Source of the DNA: Cladosporium sp. IMV 00045
Taxonomy: Eukaryota; Ascomycota; Dothideomycetes; Cladosporiales; Cladosporiaceae
NCBI GenBank assembly: GCA_001931905.2
Contig: MSJI02000885.1
Coordinates: 150,218-214,217, forward strand
Direction of reading: 5' to 3'
DNA length: 64,000 nt
Below the pieces are notes generated by a model, which was not told the DNA's origin, ran no database searches, and saw only the letters and a program-made list of their open reading frames with translations. Numbering within the stretch: position 1 is the stretch's first letter; each line of letters starts with the position of its first letter. Positions 12,052-21,776 of this stretch are shown one piece after another. The position numbers and the translations under genes were made by a program.

Positions 12052-12607
12052 ATGTCTTATCCCAAAGGCCCATACAAGCTGGTCACCGTCAACAATGCGC
12101 CTGAGCGAGCACAGAGGCTCGTAGGCCGTGTCGTCGATATCGTCAAAGACCGCTATGTGATTCACCATGTGGCGAATGCTGAGAGTAAGGTTCCTTGCAA
12201 AGAAATCAACAGGGATGAGCGACTTTTTCGGAGCCATAATTTGGAAGACTGAATAACGACATCGCCGCATCAACGAATAGTGCATATTCTAGACTTGTAC
12301 TGACGAGCTCCATCGTAGGCCCCGAGACAGCAACATCAGTCATACAGCAACATCATCCAGACATTGTGGTAAGATCCCTTTTCAAGATCAATATGGCGAG
12401 AACAAAGAACGCATTGTCCTAACAGCTTTACAGTTCACTGCGTCAATGTGGACACCCGAACAAAGCGACTTTGTCCTCTCACAGGCACGAGAGATCAACC
12501 ATAGTGTGAAGGCTCTGGCTCTGCCTCAGGGGTTGCAAGTTGAGAGAGGTCCTGATGCTGTGGTGGAGTTCATCGTTGGGAAATTGGAGGGGTTGATTGA
12601 AGGTTGA
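12052..12607 (+). CDS. small conserved fungal protein, Rossmann-like pattern, unknown function
   Basis: Three exons (12052-12184, 12319-12368, 12434-12607) join to 118 residues. Donors GTAAGG and GTAAGA and acceptors TAG and CAG restore one frame throughout. The product starts MSYPKGPYKLVTVNNAPERA and continues with a strand-helix-strand pattern: a first strand (YKLVTVNN), a helix (APERAQRLVGRVV), a second strand (YVIHHVANAE), a helix across exon 2, then HHPDIVFTASMWTP and a closing helix rich in Val and Leu. This looks like a small alpha/beta domain resembling response-regulator or sugar-isomerase-like folds, but I cannot name the family. All three exons are needed for the conserved pattern, so single-ORF annotation would miss most of the protein. 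The start was chosen at MSYPK; the frame runs 60 nt further upstream, but that part reads like leader. Confidence 0.75.
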
Positions 12608-12945
12608 CGGGCGGATGTTAGGTGGCTATATTGAGACATGCTGCTAGCCGCTGCTTGATGTGAATTGGAAGATTGTTTGGTATGCAGCTGCAGCGTCCGA
12701 TACGGATGCGTGCTCTAGACTTTCGTTTGCTATATGTTGTCTGTTGATGACGTGGGTGCCTGCGGTATGCTGCATGAACACATATATGGGCGGGGATAAG
12801 ATGGAGAGATATATAAGCTACAAGAGGAGTCGACCATTGCATGATGCTCTCATTCAGCTTTCAATTTTCTTTTACACCAGGCTGATCCATACCTTTCCCT
12901 GACCATGCAACGAAATCGATTGCAAAGGCTCCCAACCAACATGGC

Positions 12946-12973
12946 CAACATTTACTTGTCAACATTTACTTGT
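12946..12973. repeat. 14-bp tandem duplication
   Basis: The unit CAACATTTACTTGT occurs twice without a spacer. Confidence 0.9.
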
Positions 12974-13140
12974 CTACACCATCCCTCGGCTCTACGACGT
13001 TGTAAGCCGTCCAAGTGAATGACTGCTTCTCGACAATCCTGGATCGACGTCACTTTTTCTTCCAATCGTATATATTCACTTACACCCACTACACGATGCA
13101 TCGTCATAGAACGGCCCGATGCCATCACATGATCGAAAGT

Positions 13141-13239
13141 CAACAAGGATGGCAGGCGCGACCCAAGCACTTGCCAGTAAAGGTATCAAGTCCTTTGAAA
13201 TTCAACAAAAACGGCAGGCACGACCCACGCACTTGCCAG
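13141..13239. repeat. 37-bp imperfect direct repeat, 62-bp period
   Basis: Positions 13141-13177 and 13203-13239 match at most positions. Both contain the core GGCAGGC(G/A)CGACCCA(A/C)GCACTTGCCAG, written here with its two varying sites. The period is not a multiple of three, so the repeat is unlikely to be coding. It lies 110-210 bp upstream of the TATA box of the PHD-ZZ gene. Confidence 0.85.
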
Positions 13240-13349
13240 TTCAGGCATCGACTTCACTTACTTCGACTTCGAATTTTTGCAACGTGAACGCAATTGGAGG
13301 TGTCGTATCTGCCTCACGACGATTCACTACACACGACACCCCTGCACCA

Positions 13350-13355
13350 TATAAA
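13350..13355 (+). promoter_or_regulatory. TATA box of the PHD-ZZ gene
   Basis: TATAAA followed by a CT-rich stretch, 155 bp before the chosen ATG at 13510. It shows that the open frame upstream of 13510 is transcribed leader or promoter rather than protein. Confidence 0.6.
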
Positions 13356-13509
13356 CCCTCTTCTCGCACCGTTCGACTCCTATTCTTTTCCTTCTTCCTC
13401 TCTCCTCAACAAGAACATCCATTCTGGTCTCCACAACAGCAACGCGACCAGACTTCTGTTCTACAAACAGTCGAACACCAACCAACGCGAACTCCAGAGC
13501 AGGATCAAC

Positions 13510-14571
13510 ATGTCCAACAACATGTACACCTTCTCTGCCAATCCCGTCCTCGGCCGGAGGAAGGAGAGAAGTCCTTCGCCAACTCCAAACAACCAGCCAG
13601 CGAGCTTCGTGATGAATCTCGCATTCCGCCCAAAGCCTTCGACAGAAACTAACCATGTCGCAAAGAGGCTGAGGGCCGATCCAGAGGCAAGTGCCTCCCC
13701 AAACCGTCCCGGCGCCAACTACTCTACCGCTCCCTACACCAACATCCAGGCACCTACCACGCTCCCGAGTGAGAACAACAGCAGTGCTCTTGCTCCGGCC
13801 AAAGAATCGTTTCAGGGCACCGCGCAGAGGTTGCGCCCCCGGAAAAGGGCAACCGTCAGTCCTTTCATCCCTCGCAAGCCCAGCATCCCCAAGGCAACGG
13901 TTCCACAACCTCCCAAGGCTGCAGTGTTCGGTAAGTCCAGCATGGCTCTCTCGGATAGAGCAGAGGCAAATTTGTCGACTGGCCTCGAGAGACCCCATAC
14001 AATCATCACCACATCTTCTGCCGGTCTTCCAGCCGCCCACGTCAAGAACGAGAGTAAGATCGCTCGCCCCCGCGTCGCCAGGCCCATCGAGGCAGTGAAG
14101 CACTGTGTCTGCAAGAAGGCATACGATAGCCACATGGTCGTGTGCACAAAGTGCAGCAAGTACTTTCACCCGGTCTGCGTTGGCAAGGGTCTCCAAGACG
14201 CGCGGATGTACGAGGACCAGCAGCTCTCCGTCCGGGCTCACATGCGCGACGCCCAGGAGCACGGCAAGACAGCAGATTTCTGTTGTCACAATTGCGACCC
14301 AAAGGCAAAGCCGAAGCCAAGTCGTAGAACGTTCTCGTGGGCAGAGGAGCAGACCGAGCAGAGACACCGAGCCAGGGTCTTCCGACAGCGCTTCGACAAA
14401 GTACGACGCGGCGGCAGTTTCTACGTCTGCGATCATTGCCATCAGCAGATTATTGGTACTCGCTACGAGTGCAAGTTCTGCCAGGGCTTCGATCTCTGTC
14501 GCGCGTGCTTCATGGACCCTGGTATCTCGTCCCAGCATCAGCATGCGGAAGGGCATATGATGCTGGTGTGA
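13510..14571 (+). CDS. PHD-like plus ZZ zinc-finger protein
   Basis: Single exon, 353 residues. The N-terminal half is disordered (Ser/Pro/Thr/Asn) with basic patches such as RLRPRKRA. A C4HC3 PHD-like finger spans about 199-262 (C199, C201, C212, C215, H220, C223, C259, C262), with an unusually long last loop. A ZZ finger follows from C307 to the C-terminus (C307, C310, C321, C324, C330, C333 and closing His residues in the HQHAEGH motif). PHD fingers often read histone H3 tails and ZZ fingers bind N-terminal peptides, so a chromatin role is likely but inferred. The open frame runs 72 codons further upstream, but a TATA box at 13350 lies inside that stretch, so MSNNMYTFSANP is the better start. 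Confidence 0.85.
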   Translation: MSNNMYTFSANPVLGRRKERSPSPTPNNQPASFVMNLAFRPKPSTETNHVAKRLRADPEASASPNRPGANYSTAPYTNIQAPTTLPSENNSSALAPAKESFQGTAQRLRPRKRATVSPFIPRKPSIPKATVPQPPKAAVFGKSSMALSDRAEANLSTGLERPHTIITTSSAGLPAAHVKNESKIARPRVARPIEAVKHCVCKKAYDSHMVVCTKCSKYFHPVCVGKGLQDARMYEDQQLSVRAHMRDAQEHGKTADFCCHNCDPKAKPKPSRRTFSWAEEQTEQRHRARVFRQRFDKVRRGGSFYVCDHCHQQIIGTRYECKFCQGFDLCRACFMDPGISSQHQHAEGHMMLV

Positions 14572-14795
14572 TGGAATGTGCATGATCGAGGGAAAATTGA
14601 TCTTGTTGGATTGGAAGGGGCAGGCTTTGCGGAATTGGGCAGATGGCAGCTGGAAGCAATGTTAATCAGCAGCTCAGGGCAATTCAACCAAGAGAAGTGA
14701 AAAGGAATGAGTCAGATAACTTCTCCATTCTCGTATTCAAATTTCAGTTTACTTTCAATTTTAGGCCGTGACCATAATCGCATGATTTACTTTTC
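14572..14795. other. convergent intergenic gap
   Basis: Convergent 3' flanks of the PHD-ZZ gene and the nitrilase gene. Nothing else is visible. Confidence 0.5.
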
Positions 14796-16007
14796 CTACT
14801 GCGGTGGGTCCAAGTCAAGCCCATCGACTTCCAGGTGGAAGGCATCGTTCCTAGAATAGCTGCCAGCTACATCCAGATCCAGGCGTCCGCGCTCGCAGTC
14901 TTCGAAATCGGCGTCGGCGATGTGCATTCCGGCATCCTCGATCTCCCACATGGGTTCTTTGAGAACGTCTCCGAAAGGTCCAACGATGCAAGACCCTCCG
15001 CGGGAGACGAACTCTTCATCCGAGGGGGAGCCCGCGCCATCAGCGATCGCGATTTGAGATAGCGACTTGGTGAGAGAGTTGTCGCCGTTGACAGCCTGCT
15101 CGTCGGCAGAGGGGAGGACGAGCTCGTGTTTCTCTTCGGTGACCGTAAGAGTACTCCTTCTGCGAGTTCGTGATCTGGGAGCAGCGGAGCCGAAAGTCGA
15201 TGCAGCGTCGCTGACAGCGGTCGAGCCCTTCTTTCCGGTGATCCATTCCGGGAGATGCTTCCTCTTGACGCACATGTTTGCGCTCAGTACGAAAGCTCTG
15301 CTTTCGCCACCGACGGTGCGCATGAGAGAAAGCCAAGTGTCTCTCGCGTCCGCGGTTGGCGCCAGGTAGAGGTTGACATTCTGGCTGTAAAGGGAGTAGC
15401 GGAGCAATGGCATGTAGTTCTCCCAGCAGATGGCGGCTGCCATCGTCAGCTTGACGCCTTTGATGGTGGTTGTGACGGCGCGCAGAGTCGAAGGCGAGCC
15501 TTGAGCCCAGACAAGACGCTCAGTGCCAGTTGGCATGACCTTTCTTCGCTTGCCGATGCATCCGAGTCGAGGACAAACGTAGACAACCGAGCAGTACAAG
15601 CTGCCTCCACTCCTCTCCACCAAGCCGGTTACGACAAAGACGCCGGTCTCTCTCGCCACACGCTCGAGATATTCCCTAGTACCATCACCGCGGTACTCCT
15701 GCCCTTTCTTCACTTCGAGTTCACGATCGACCCACTCATCGCCGGCACCGCGGGGCGTGTCGCCTAGATCAACCGCAGCGCGGAAGTACTGGAAGAACTG
15801 CTCTCTGCCTTCATCTGAGCGGGCACCAACTGCCGCGCCGAAGTTACAGGTCCGAGGATAGCCACCAAGGTAGGCTTCCGGGAAAAGAATGAGGTCGACA
15901 CCTTCGCTAGCTGCTTGTTGCGTGGTCGCTTTGAGTGCTTCCAGAGTGGCGGCCAATGTAGGCAAGGTTCGAGATTGCGAGACGGCGAGCCTAAGCTTTT
16001 GCGGCAT
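14796..16007 (-). CDS. nitrilase-family carbon-nitrogen hydrolase
   Basis: Single exon, 403 residues. Nitrilases hydrolyse nitriles to carboxylic acids and ammonia with a Glu-Lys-Cys triad. All three are visible: Glu44 in [10 protein letters not shown], Lys156 in [12 protein letters not shown] and Cys194 in [11 protein letters not shown]. The FPEAY and CWEN contexts place it with true nitrilases or cyanide hydratase-like enzymes rather than amidases. Between about residues 250 and 335 there is a low-complexity insert (Ser/Thr/Arg then acidic) before the conserved [14 protein letters not shown] strand, making this longer than bacterial nitrilases. No signal peptide is seen, so it is probably cytosolic. 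The substrate cannot be told from sequence. It is convergent with the PHD-ZZ gene. Confidence 0.9.
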   Translation of the reverse strand: MPQKLRLAVSQSRTLPTLAATLEALKATTQQAASEGVDLILFPEAYLGGYPRTCNFGAAVGARSDEGREQFFQYFRAAVDLGDTPRGAGDEWVDRELEVKKGQEYRGDGTREYLERVARETGVFVVTGLVERSGGSLYCSVVYVCPRLGCIGKRRKVMPTGTERLVWAQGSPSTLRAVTTTIKGVKLTMAAAICWENYMPLLRYSLYSQNVNLYLAPTADARDTWLSLMRTVGGESRAFVLSANMCVKRKHLPEWITGKKGSTAVSDAASTFGSAAPRSRTRRRSTLTVTEEKHELVLPSADEQAVNGDNSLTKSLSQIAIADGAGSPSDEEFVSRGGSCIVGPFGDVLKEPMWEIEDAGMHIADADFEDCERGRLDLDVAGSYSRNDAFHLEVDGLDLDPPQ

Positions 16008-17076
16008 CTTGAGTGGGTGCAGAAAGGGATGTGTTCACGTGGGATTAGTATAGTGCAATATTAGAATGGAAATTAATATGAAGAAGTAGGAGAAGGATTG
16101 AGGTCCAGCGGCGGCGACGTCGGCTCGTTGTCCAGGCGAGCCCCACTTTTGCTCTCCATTGAAGCTGTGAGCTCTCCTTGTCCAACCTCGGCCTACCGCT
16201 TTCGAATTTACCACCGTGGACACGCAGCCCTTATTCATTATTGTTCTCTTACGAATTATGCCCGCACTATCCGCTTCAACCTCACTTCTCTTCTCTGGTG
16301 GTTCGGCACATTTCGCGGTACATGATGGTCCAGACAGCATGGTTTTCGGCCTGGAGATCGAAGCTTGACTCCTTTAGCCGGCCGCATCCTCCGCATCTAG
16401 GCATATGAGCGACCAGGATGGCCGACATGATTATATTAAGCGGCCAAGCCAGCGTTGTGCACCGGCAAGGTAACTTGAGCGACCTACATCTGTTTGTATC
16501 TATGTCACAAGTTCACGTGGCGCATATTACGGCTCTGTGGGATCCTGTTCAATCTCCACACGCGATGGGCGTAGTCCGCCACACCTCCAATCGGGCATTC
16601 ATCTGGGCACACAACTTCTGCAGTCGTCGGATCGTCGAAGTACCCAAGACCATTAGAACGGCAAGCCAAAGTTGGATCTTTAGATGGGATCGACTGCGTA
16701 CTCTCCATCTTTGTCGAGTCACATCGAGGCTCAACCGGATCAGAAGTCTCATCTCTCCGTAAGTCCGTCGAGTATGTGAAGGTATCCCTTTCCATCCATC
16801 TCCGTCAGCCGCATCGTCAAAGTAGTGCGGATGAGCCCTCCCCGCTACCTATTTAAGCTTATTCCGTGGTCAATCTCAAACTTCGCGTGTTAGCTTAGCC
16901 AAAGCATCAAGCCTGTCCAACTACCCAATATGGTGGTTGACAGATCTTCACAGATGCTTGGATCTTGGCCTCAAGTCAGGCAGCTATATAAGGCTGTAGA
17001 TGTACACGATCACCATGCCTCTCGAAGCAAGTCTGCTCAACCCTACTTCCATCATTGATTTCTGTCTTCTTCAATC
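16008..17076. other. divergent promoter region between nitrilase and GH5 genes
   Basis: Shared upstream region of the two divergent genes. It contains the TATATAA of the GH5 gene at 16985. A 114-codon open frame at 16418-16762 has no coding character. Confidence 0.5.
16985..16991 (+). promoter_or_regulatory. TATA box of the GH5 endoglucanase gene
   Basis: TATATAA in the context GCTATATAAGG, 86 bp before the ATG. This is typical of strongly induced fungal cellulase genes. Confidence 0.65.
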
Positions 17077-18422
17077 ATGAAATCATCATTCATCATTTGG
17101 GCCGCGGCGACGGCAGCTGGTTCTGCCTACGCTCAAGGCCAAGCTTGGGCTCAGTGTGGTGGACAAGGTTGGTCAGGTGCAACCACTTGCGTTTCTGGAT
17201 ACACTTGTCAGAAGCAGAACGATTACTATTCTCAATGTGTGCCGGGTACCGCCACAACTACGACTACCAGAGCTGGTTCTTCGACAACGACCACATCTCG
17301 TAGTGCAACCTCTACTCCCACTTCTGGTTCGGGCCGCGTTCAGTATGGCGGCACCAACGTAAATGAGCCACAACTTCGCCGCCTTCGATCACTTCACTAA
17401 CAAAAGCACCAACAGATCGCCGGTCTCGACTTCGGCTGCACCATCGACGGCACCTGCAAGACAACGGGTGTCGTCAACCCCGGCCAGACAGGCATCAACC
17501 AGATGAACCACTTCTTCAGAGACAGCGGAATGAACACCTTTCGCGTCCCAGTCGGCTGGCAATTTCTCCTCAACAACAACCTCGGCGGCACGCTCGACTC
17601 GAACAACTGGAATACCTACGATGCCCAAATCCAAGGCTGCTTGACCACCGGCGCTGCACTCTGCATCGTCGACATCCACAACTATGCGCGCTGGAATGGC
17701 GCCATCGTCGGTCAGGGCGGTCCTACCAACGCCCAGTTTGCCAGCCTTTGGTCTCAGATCGCGACTAAGTACAAGAATAACAACAAGATTGCTTTTGGTC
17801 TCATGAACGAGCCGGTAAGCTCCCCTGCCAAATCCCAAGCAACCCCATGGAAACCCCACTAACACCCCCATTCCAGCACGACCTCAACATCAACACCTGG
17901 GCCACAACCGTGCAAGCAGCGGTAACCGCGATCCGGCAAGCCGGCGCAACGGGCAACAAAATCCTCCTCCCGGGCACAGACTTCACCTCAGCCGGCGCCT
18001 TCATCTCTAACGGCTCGGGCGGCGCGCTGATGAAAGTGACGAACCTCGACGGAAGCACGACGAACCTGATCTTCGACGTGCACAAATACCTCGACTCGGA
18101 CAACTCCGGCACGCACACGTACTGCACGACCAATAACGTCGACGCTTTCACGAACTTGGGCAATTGGCTGAGGCAGAATAAGAGGCAGGCGATTTTGACT
18201 GAGACGGGTGGTGGGCCGAATGATTCGAGTTGCTTGAAAGCTATGTGCGAGCAGCTGGATGTGCTGAACAATTACTCGGACGTCTATCTCGGATGGACGG
18301 GTTGGAGCGCTGGAATGTTTAGCACGAGCTATGAGTTGTCGGAGGTTCCGACACAGAATGGGAATTCTTGGACTGATGTGCCGCTTGTTACGCAGTGCAT
18401 TGCCGGCAAGTTCAAGAGGTAG
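17077..18422 (+). CDS. secreted GH5 endo-beta-1,4-glucanase with N-terminal CBM1
   Basis: Three exons (17077-17358, 17416-17814, 17877-18422) give 408 residues. Introns have donors GTAAAT and GTAAGC with CAG acceptors. A signal peptide (about 1-19) ends in AYA. A CBM1 cellulose-binding module spans about 20-56, with the four cysteines and the flat aromatic face ([11 protein letters not shown], then YYSQC). A Thr/Ser linker leads to a GH5 subfamily 5-like domain. The acid/base is Glu226 in MNEP, split from the next residues HD by intron 2. The nucleophile is Glu336 in LTETGGG, and FDVHKY carries a conserved His. The enzyme cuts internal bonds in cellulose outside the cell, in the manner of Trichoderma EG2. 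The exon joins restore NIAGLDFG and NEPHD, both family hallmarks, so the model is firm. Confidence 0.95.
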
Positions 18423-19163
18423 GTCGGAGTGAGTGGCTCGGAGGTTTGCTGAGTTGGGGAGTCAATTCGCTATTCATTTGAACATGGCTTCTTTTCATTC
18501 TTACTTTGTGCTCATATCTAGGCATAGGTGTAGTTGCTGCTGCATTTGTCAAAGACATACTACATGATCAAATCTTTCTTCCACGATCAATGAAGGTGCA
18601 AGACCAGTTGAGCTCTGCCCAGACAACTATATGCGAGTTTGTGCTAAATGGTGACAGAGAGAACTGCCAACCACGTAAGATCGGTGCAGGCATAAAGAAC
18701 AGTTATGTTATTAAAGTCATTTGCATTTGTGAGTCTGTCTGATTTGTGAAAGCAAAGGCCGCTATGTACGCCACGTTCATGGCATTTCGGGGCCAAACCT
18801 TTGGTTTTTCTGGGAAACTGCATAAAGAAAAGTCAAAAACGCCAACTAGAGCTCTGATGAGGCTCTATGGTATCAAACCGTGGTGATTGTTCAAACGCCA
18901 ATGGTGAAACGCCGGAAAGAAATCTGAGTTTTGGGCACGGCCAAAGATGATGTGCGCATGCAAGCTGCCCGGTTTCTGAGTGCTGCGTTCTCACTGTGCC
19001 TGATTGTGAAAGACTTGTGGCTGCCTGTCGGTGCTGCATTCTTTGCTGGGGTGCTGCTGCACGTTGCCCGTGCGCTTGTTGATGTGGCTTCCTAAAGAAT
19101 CTGCTGTGCGTGCAGCCACTGCTGCTGCTCGAAGACCAAGTTCGAAATGCACACGAACATACC
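18423..19163. other. convergent intergenic region
   Basis: 3' flanks of the GH5 and RBM39-like genes. No coding frame or repeat is evident. Confidence 0.5.
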
Positions 19164-20983
19164 TTAGAACCTCGCAGAGTTGGGGAAGTTCATGTTGTAG
19201 ACAGCTTCGACAACGTACTGAGCGGTGATGCGCTGGCCGGCGAACCAACGGCCGTTCAAGCCACGGTAAGCCTGGATGCCACCGTCAACACTCTCAAACT
19301 TGACGTAGATCTCGCCGTTGGAGGAGAGAGGGATGACGCCGCAGTGAAGCACTTTGCCGTACTGCCCCTGACACTCCTCGGTGACATCGGTCTCGAGCTC
19401 TTTGTCAAAACCCGGACGCTTGGCGCTGTCGGTACTGTTAGCTAGATGAAAATTTGTGATGCATGGATAATAACTTACTCTTCCTCAGTGAACATGTTTT
19501 TGAGGAGAATGCAACGGCTTGGGGCTGGCTCATCAATAGGGGCTGCCCTCTGCTGAATCGCAGGGGTGGCCTTGGGCTCGGTGTCTTCGGTTCTGGCAAG
19601 CTTGCGCATGAGTGAATCGCGTGAATAGTTCGAGAAGTTGACACCAGCGACATCGGTATCGTCGAGAGCACTAGCGCCGCCTGTCTTGTCGGCATCCTTA
19701 CCACCAGCGCGATCGAAGTTGGCGGTACCGCCAGCGTGCGCGCCGCGTCCACCCATACCAGAGAAAGAAGAGCCCTGGGCAGCATGGTTCTGCTGCTGGT
19801 GTTTGGCCTCGGCCTTGGGATCGAATTTCTGCAGGAGGGACTGAGTCGTCTCTGGGGTGAATTTGTCGTTGCCAAGACCGACACGAATGGGACGGCCAGC
19901 AAGTTCGAAGCCGTTCATGCTCTCGAGAGCATTCTTGGCGTCATCGGGTTCAGTGAACTGAACGAAGCCGTAGCCTTTGCTGCGGCCATGCTCTTCCTTC
20001 TGCAGTTGGCAGAATTCGAGCTGACCGAACGGCTCAAAGACGGTACGGAGATCTTCCTCTGCGATGGAGAAGTGAATGTTTCCAACATAGAGACGGTGGA
20101 AGGGGATACCGTTGGAAAGTGTGGCGACGCCCTCGGTGTTGCGGGCTTGACGGTTCTTTTCTGCTTCAGTGAGCTGGGCAATAATCGGAATTCCGAGCAA
20201 CTGCTGTCCAGTAAGTCCCAAGGCTCTGTCAACAGATTCTTCTTCGACAAACTCGACGTAGCCGACACCCTTGGAGCGGTTGCTGACGCGGTCCTTGACA
20301 ATTTGGGCCTCTTTGACGGCGCCGACCTGGGAGAAAAATTCGATAAGTTGCTTGGTGCGCAGGCGCGCCGCAAGTTGCTGGACAAAGACGGTGCGCCTAT
20401 CACGCTCATCATCAGTGGGCTCAGGGGGCGTGCGGCGACGCTCACGAGGCTCGCGACGGCGGTCGTCACGGCGGTCGTTGCGACGGTCATCGCGGCGATC
20501 ATCGCGGCGGTCACGCCTGTCGTGGCGGCGGTCGCTCACGGCGCTGCGGCCACCCGGGCGATAGTAGCGGTCGCCATCGTCGTTTCCACGGCGGTAGTAG
20601 TCGCCGCGATCACGCGAACGATCATCGCGAGAGCGATATCTGTCACGGGCGCGGTCGCGGCTTGGGCTGCGGCTCCTGCGCCTGCTCCGGGCACTTCCAT
20701 TAGCACTACCTCTGTCACTCTTGCGGTCCTCGCTGAGGGCCCTGGACCCACGGTCACGAGACTGTTCGCGCTTGATCCCTCCCGGTGAATACCTATCGCC
20801 CTCGCGCTTCGTGCCGGAGCGCTCGCTGGCGTCTTTTGGGAGAAGGACGAAATCAGCGTTGTGGTCGAACTTGTGGTCGGGTTTGGTGTCGCGGGTCTGG
20901 TCGGGAGTTTTGGACTGGTTCTCGCTCCTCTGCTTCCTCTCAGCAGACTCGAGAAGCTCTTCAATGCTCTGTAGATCGGCCAT
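19164..20983 (-). CDS. RBM39/CC1-like splicing factor with RS domain, two RRMs and a UHM
   Basis: Two exons (20983-19479, 19434-19164) give 591 residues. The N-terminal 190 residues are an Arg/Asp/Ser-rich tract. RRM1 at about 195-275 has RTVFVQQL and SKGVGYVEF as RNP2 and RNP1. RRM2 at about 294-372 has HRLYVGNI and SKGYGFVQF. After a Gly/Ala linker, a C-terminal third RRM of the UHM type begins with SRCILLKNMF and ends near GRWFAGQRITAQY; RWF is the R-x-F loop that UHMs use to grip tryptophans in partner splicing factors. This order is that of human RBM39 and fission yeast Rsd1, nuclear pre-mRNA splicing factors linked to U2AF and SF3b. The intron (donor GTAAGT, acceptor CAG, 44 nt) splits the UHM right after NMFTEE, and the join restores the frame. 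Confidence 0.93.
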
Positions 20984-21776
20984 GGTATTGGTATGAGTTG
21001 GTTAATGTGATGTTCAGTGTGGGCTCACTGGAGCGTGACCGCGCGGGCGCTGCGGCAGATGGATGCGGGTCGCGGTGAGCTGGGAGGTCGTAAGATAGCT
21101 GTCCAACGTGTAGGTGAGGGTTTGTAATGTCGCACGCTTGGATAGCCACCAATAGTGAGATGTTGCGGGTGAGTGGGTGGTATTGGGGATGCGCGGTGGA
21201 TGAGGATGTTGTGAAGATGCGCTCGCAGCCTTGAACCGAACGTCAGAGCACCAGTTTTTGAACGGCACGTGCGGGGCTTGGCGGAAGGAGCCGCGGTCCA
21301 GCAAGTTAGGGCAGGAGCGAGGGGAACCATCAGTGAATGCTGCGAAACAAGAAGTTTTCCCTCTTCCACATGAATATATCAACATCACATGCTCACATTC
21401 GAATAATAACAGGTGCACAGAGAATTCCAAAGCAAGTTGAATTGGAACTGACGTGATCATGGAAAGCTATCCACTCCTCACTCACATGTACATCCAGAAA
21501 CAAAAACACATGCACCAACCAACATGGTTCATACTGCCGGCCTTCGTTGTACACAAAAACAAAAAAGAAAGCAAAAACCTGCGCAACGTGCTTTCGACCA
21601 CAAACAGAAGGCATTGAACAACAGGACGATATCCGCAGGACCGATACTTTCCAATGCCATGATAAAACACAATCATTAGAAGATCCATGGGAGAAAAGAA
21701 AACAAAACGATTCCAGCCGTGATGGGATATATCCGAAATTCGCGAATCGAGGAATGCACAAAAGCCCGCCAGTTTT
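20984..21776. other. upstream region of the RBM39-like gene and 3' flank of the C2H2 gene
   Basis: Both neighbours lie on the minus strand. No coding frame is convincing. An A-rich stretch runs through about 21490-21580. Confidence 0.5.

Larger units (their letters stand above)
12608..13509. other. intergenic region with duplications and TATA-like sites
   Basis: Contains a TATATAA at 12810-12816 followed by a pyrimidine-rich stretch but only a 38-codon ORF (ATG at 12905), a 14-bp tandem duplication (12946-12973), a 37-bp imperfect repeat (13141-13239), and the TATA box and leader of the PHD-ZZ gene. Confidence 0.6.

Noticed and set aside
13327..14583. 418-codon minus-strand frame opposite the PHD-ZZ gene
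   Set aside because: Shadow of the real gene. Zinc-finger cysteines and His spacing exist only on the plus strand.
16418..16762. 114-codon plus-strand frame in the nitrilase-GH5 gap
   Set aside because: No recognisable domain, and the opposite strand is open over the same interval; this is promoter DNA.
19736..20788. 350-codon plus-strand frame opposite the RBM39-like gene
   Set aside because: Shadow; the RRM motifs are on the minus strand and the plus-strand product is a low-complexity artefact of the Arg/Asp tract.
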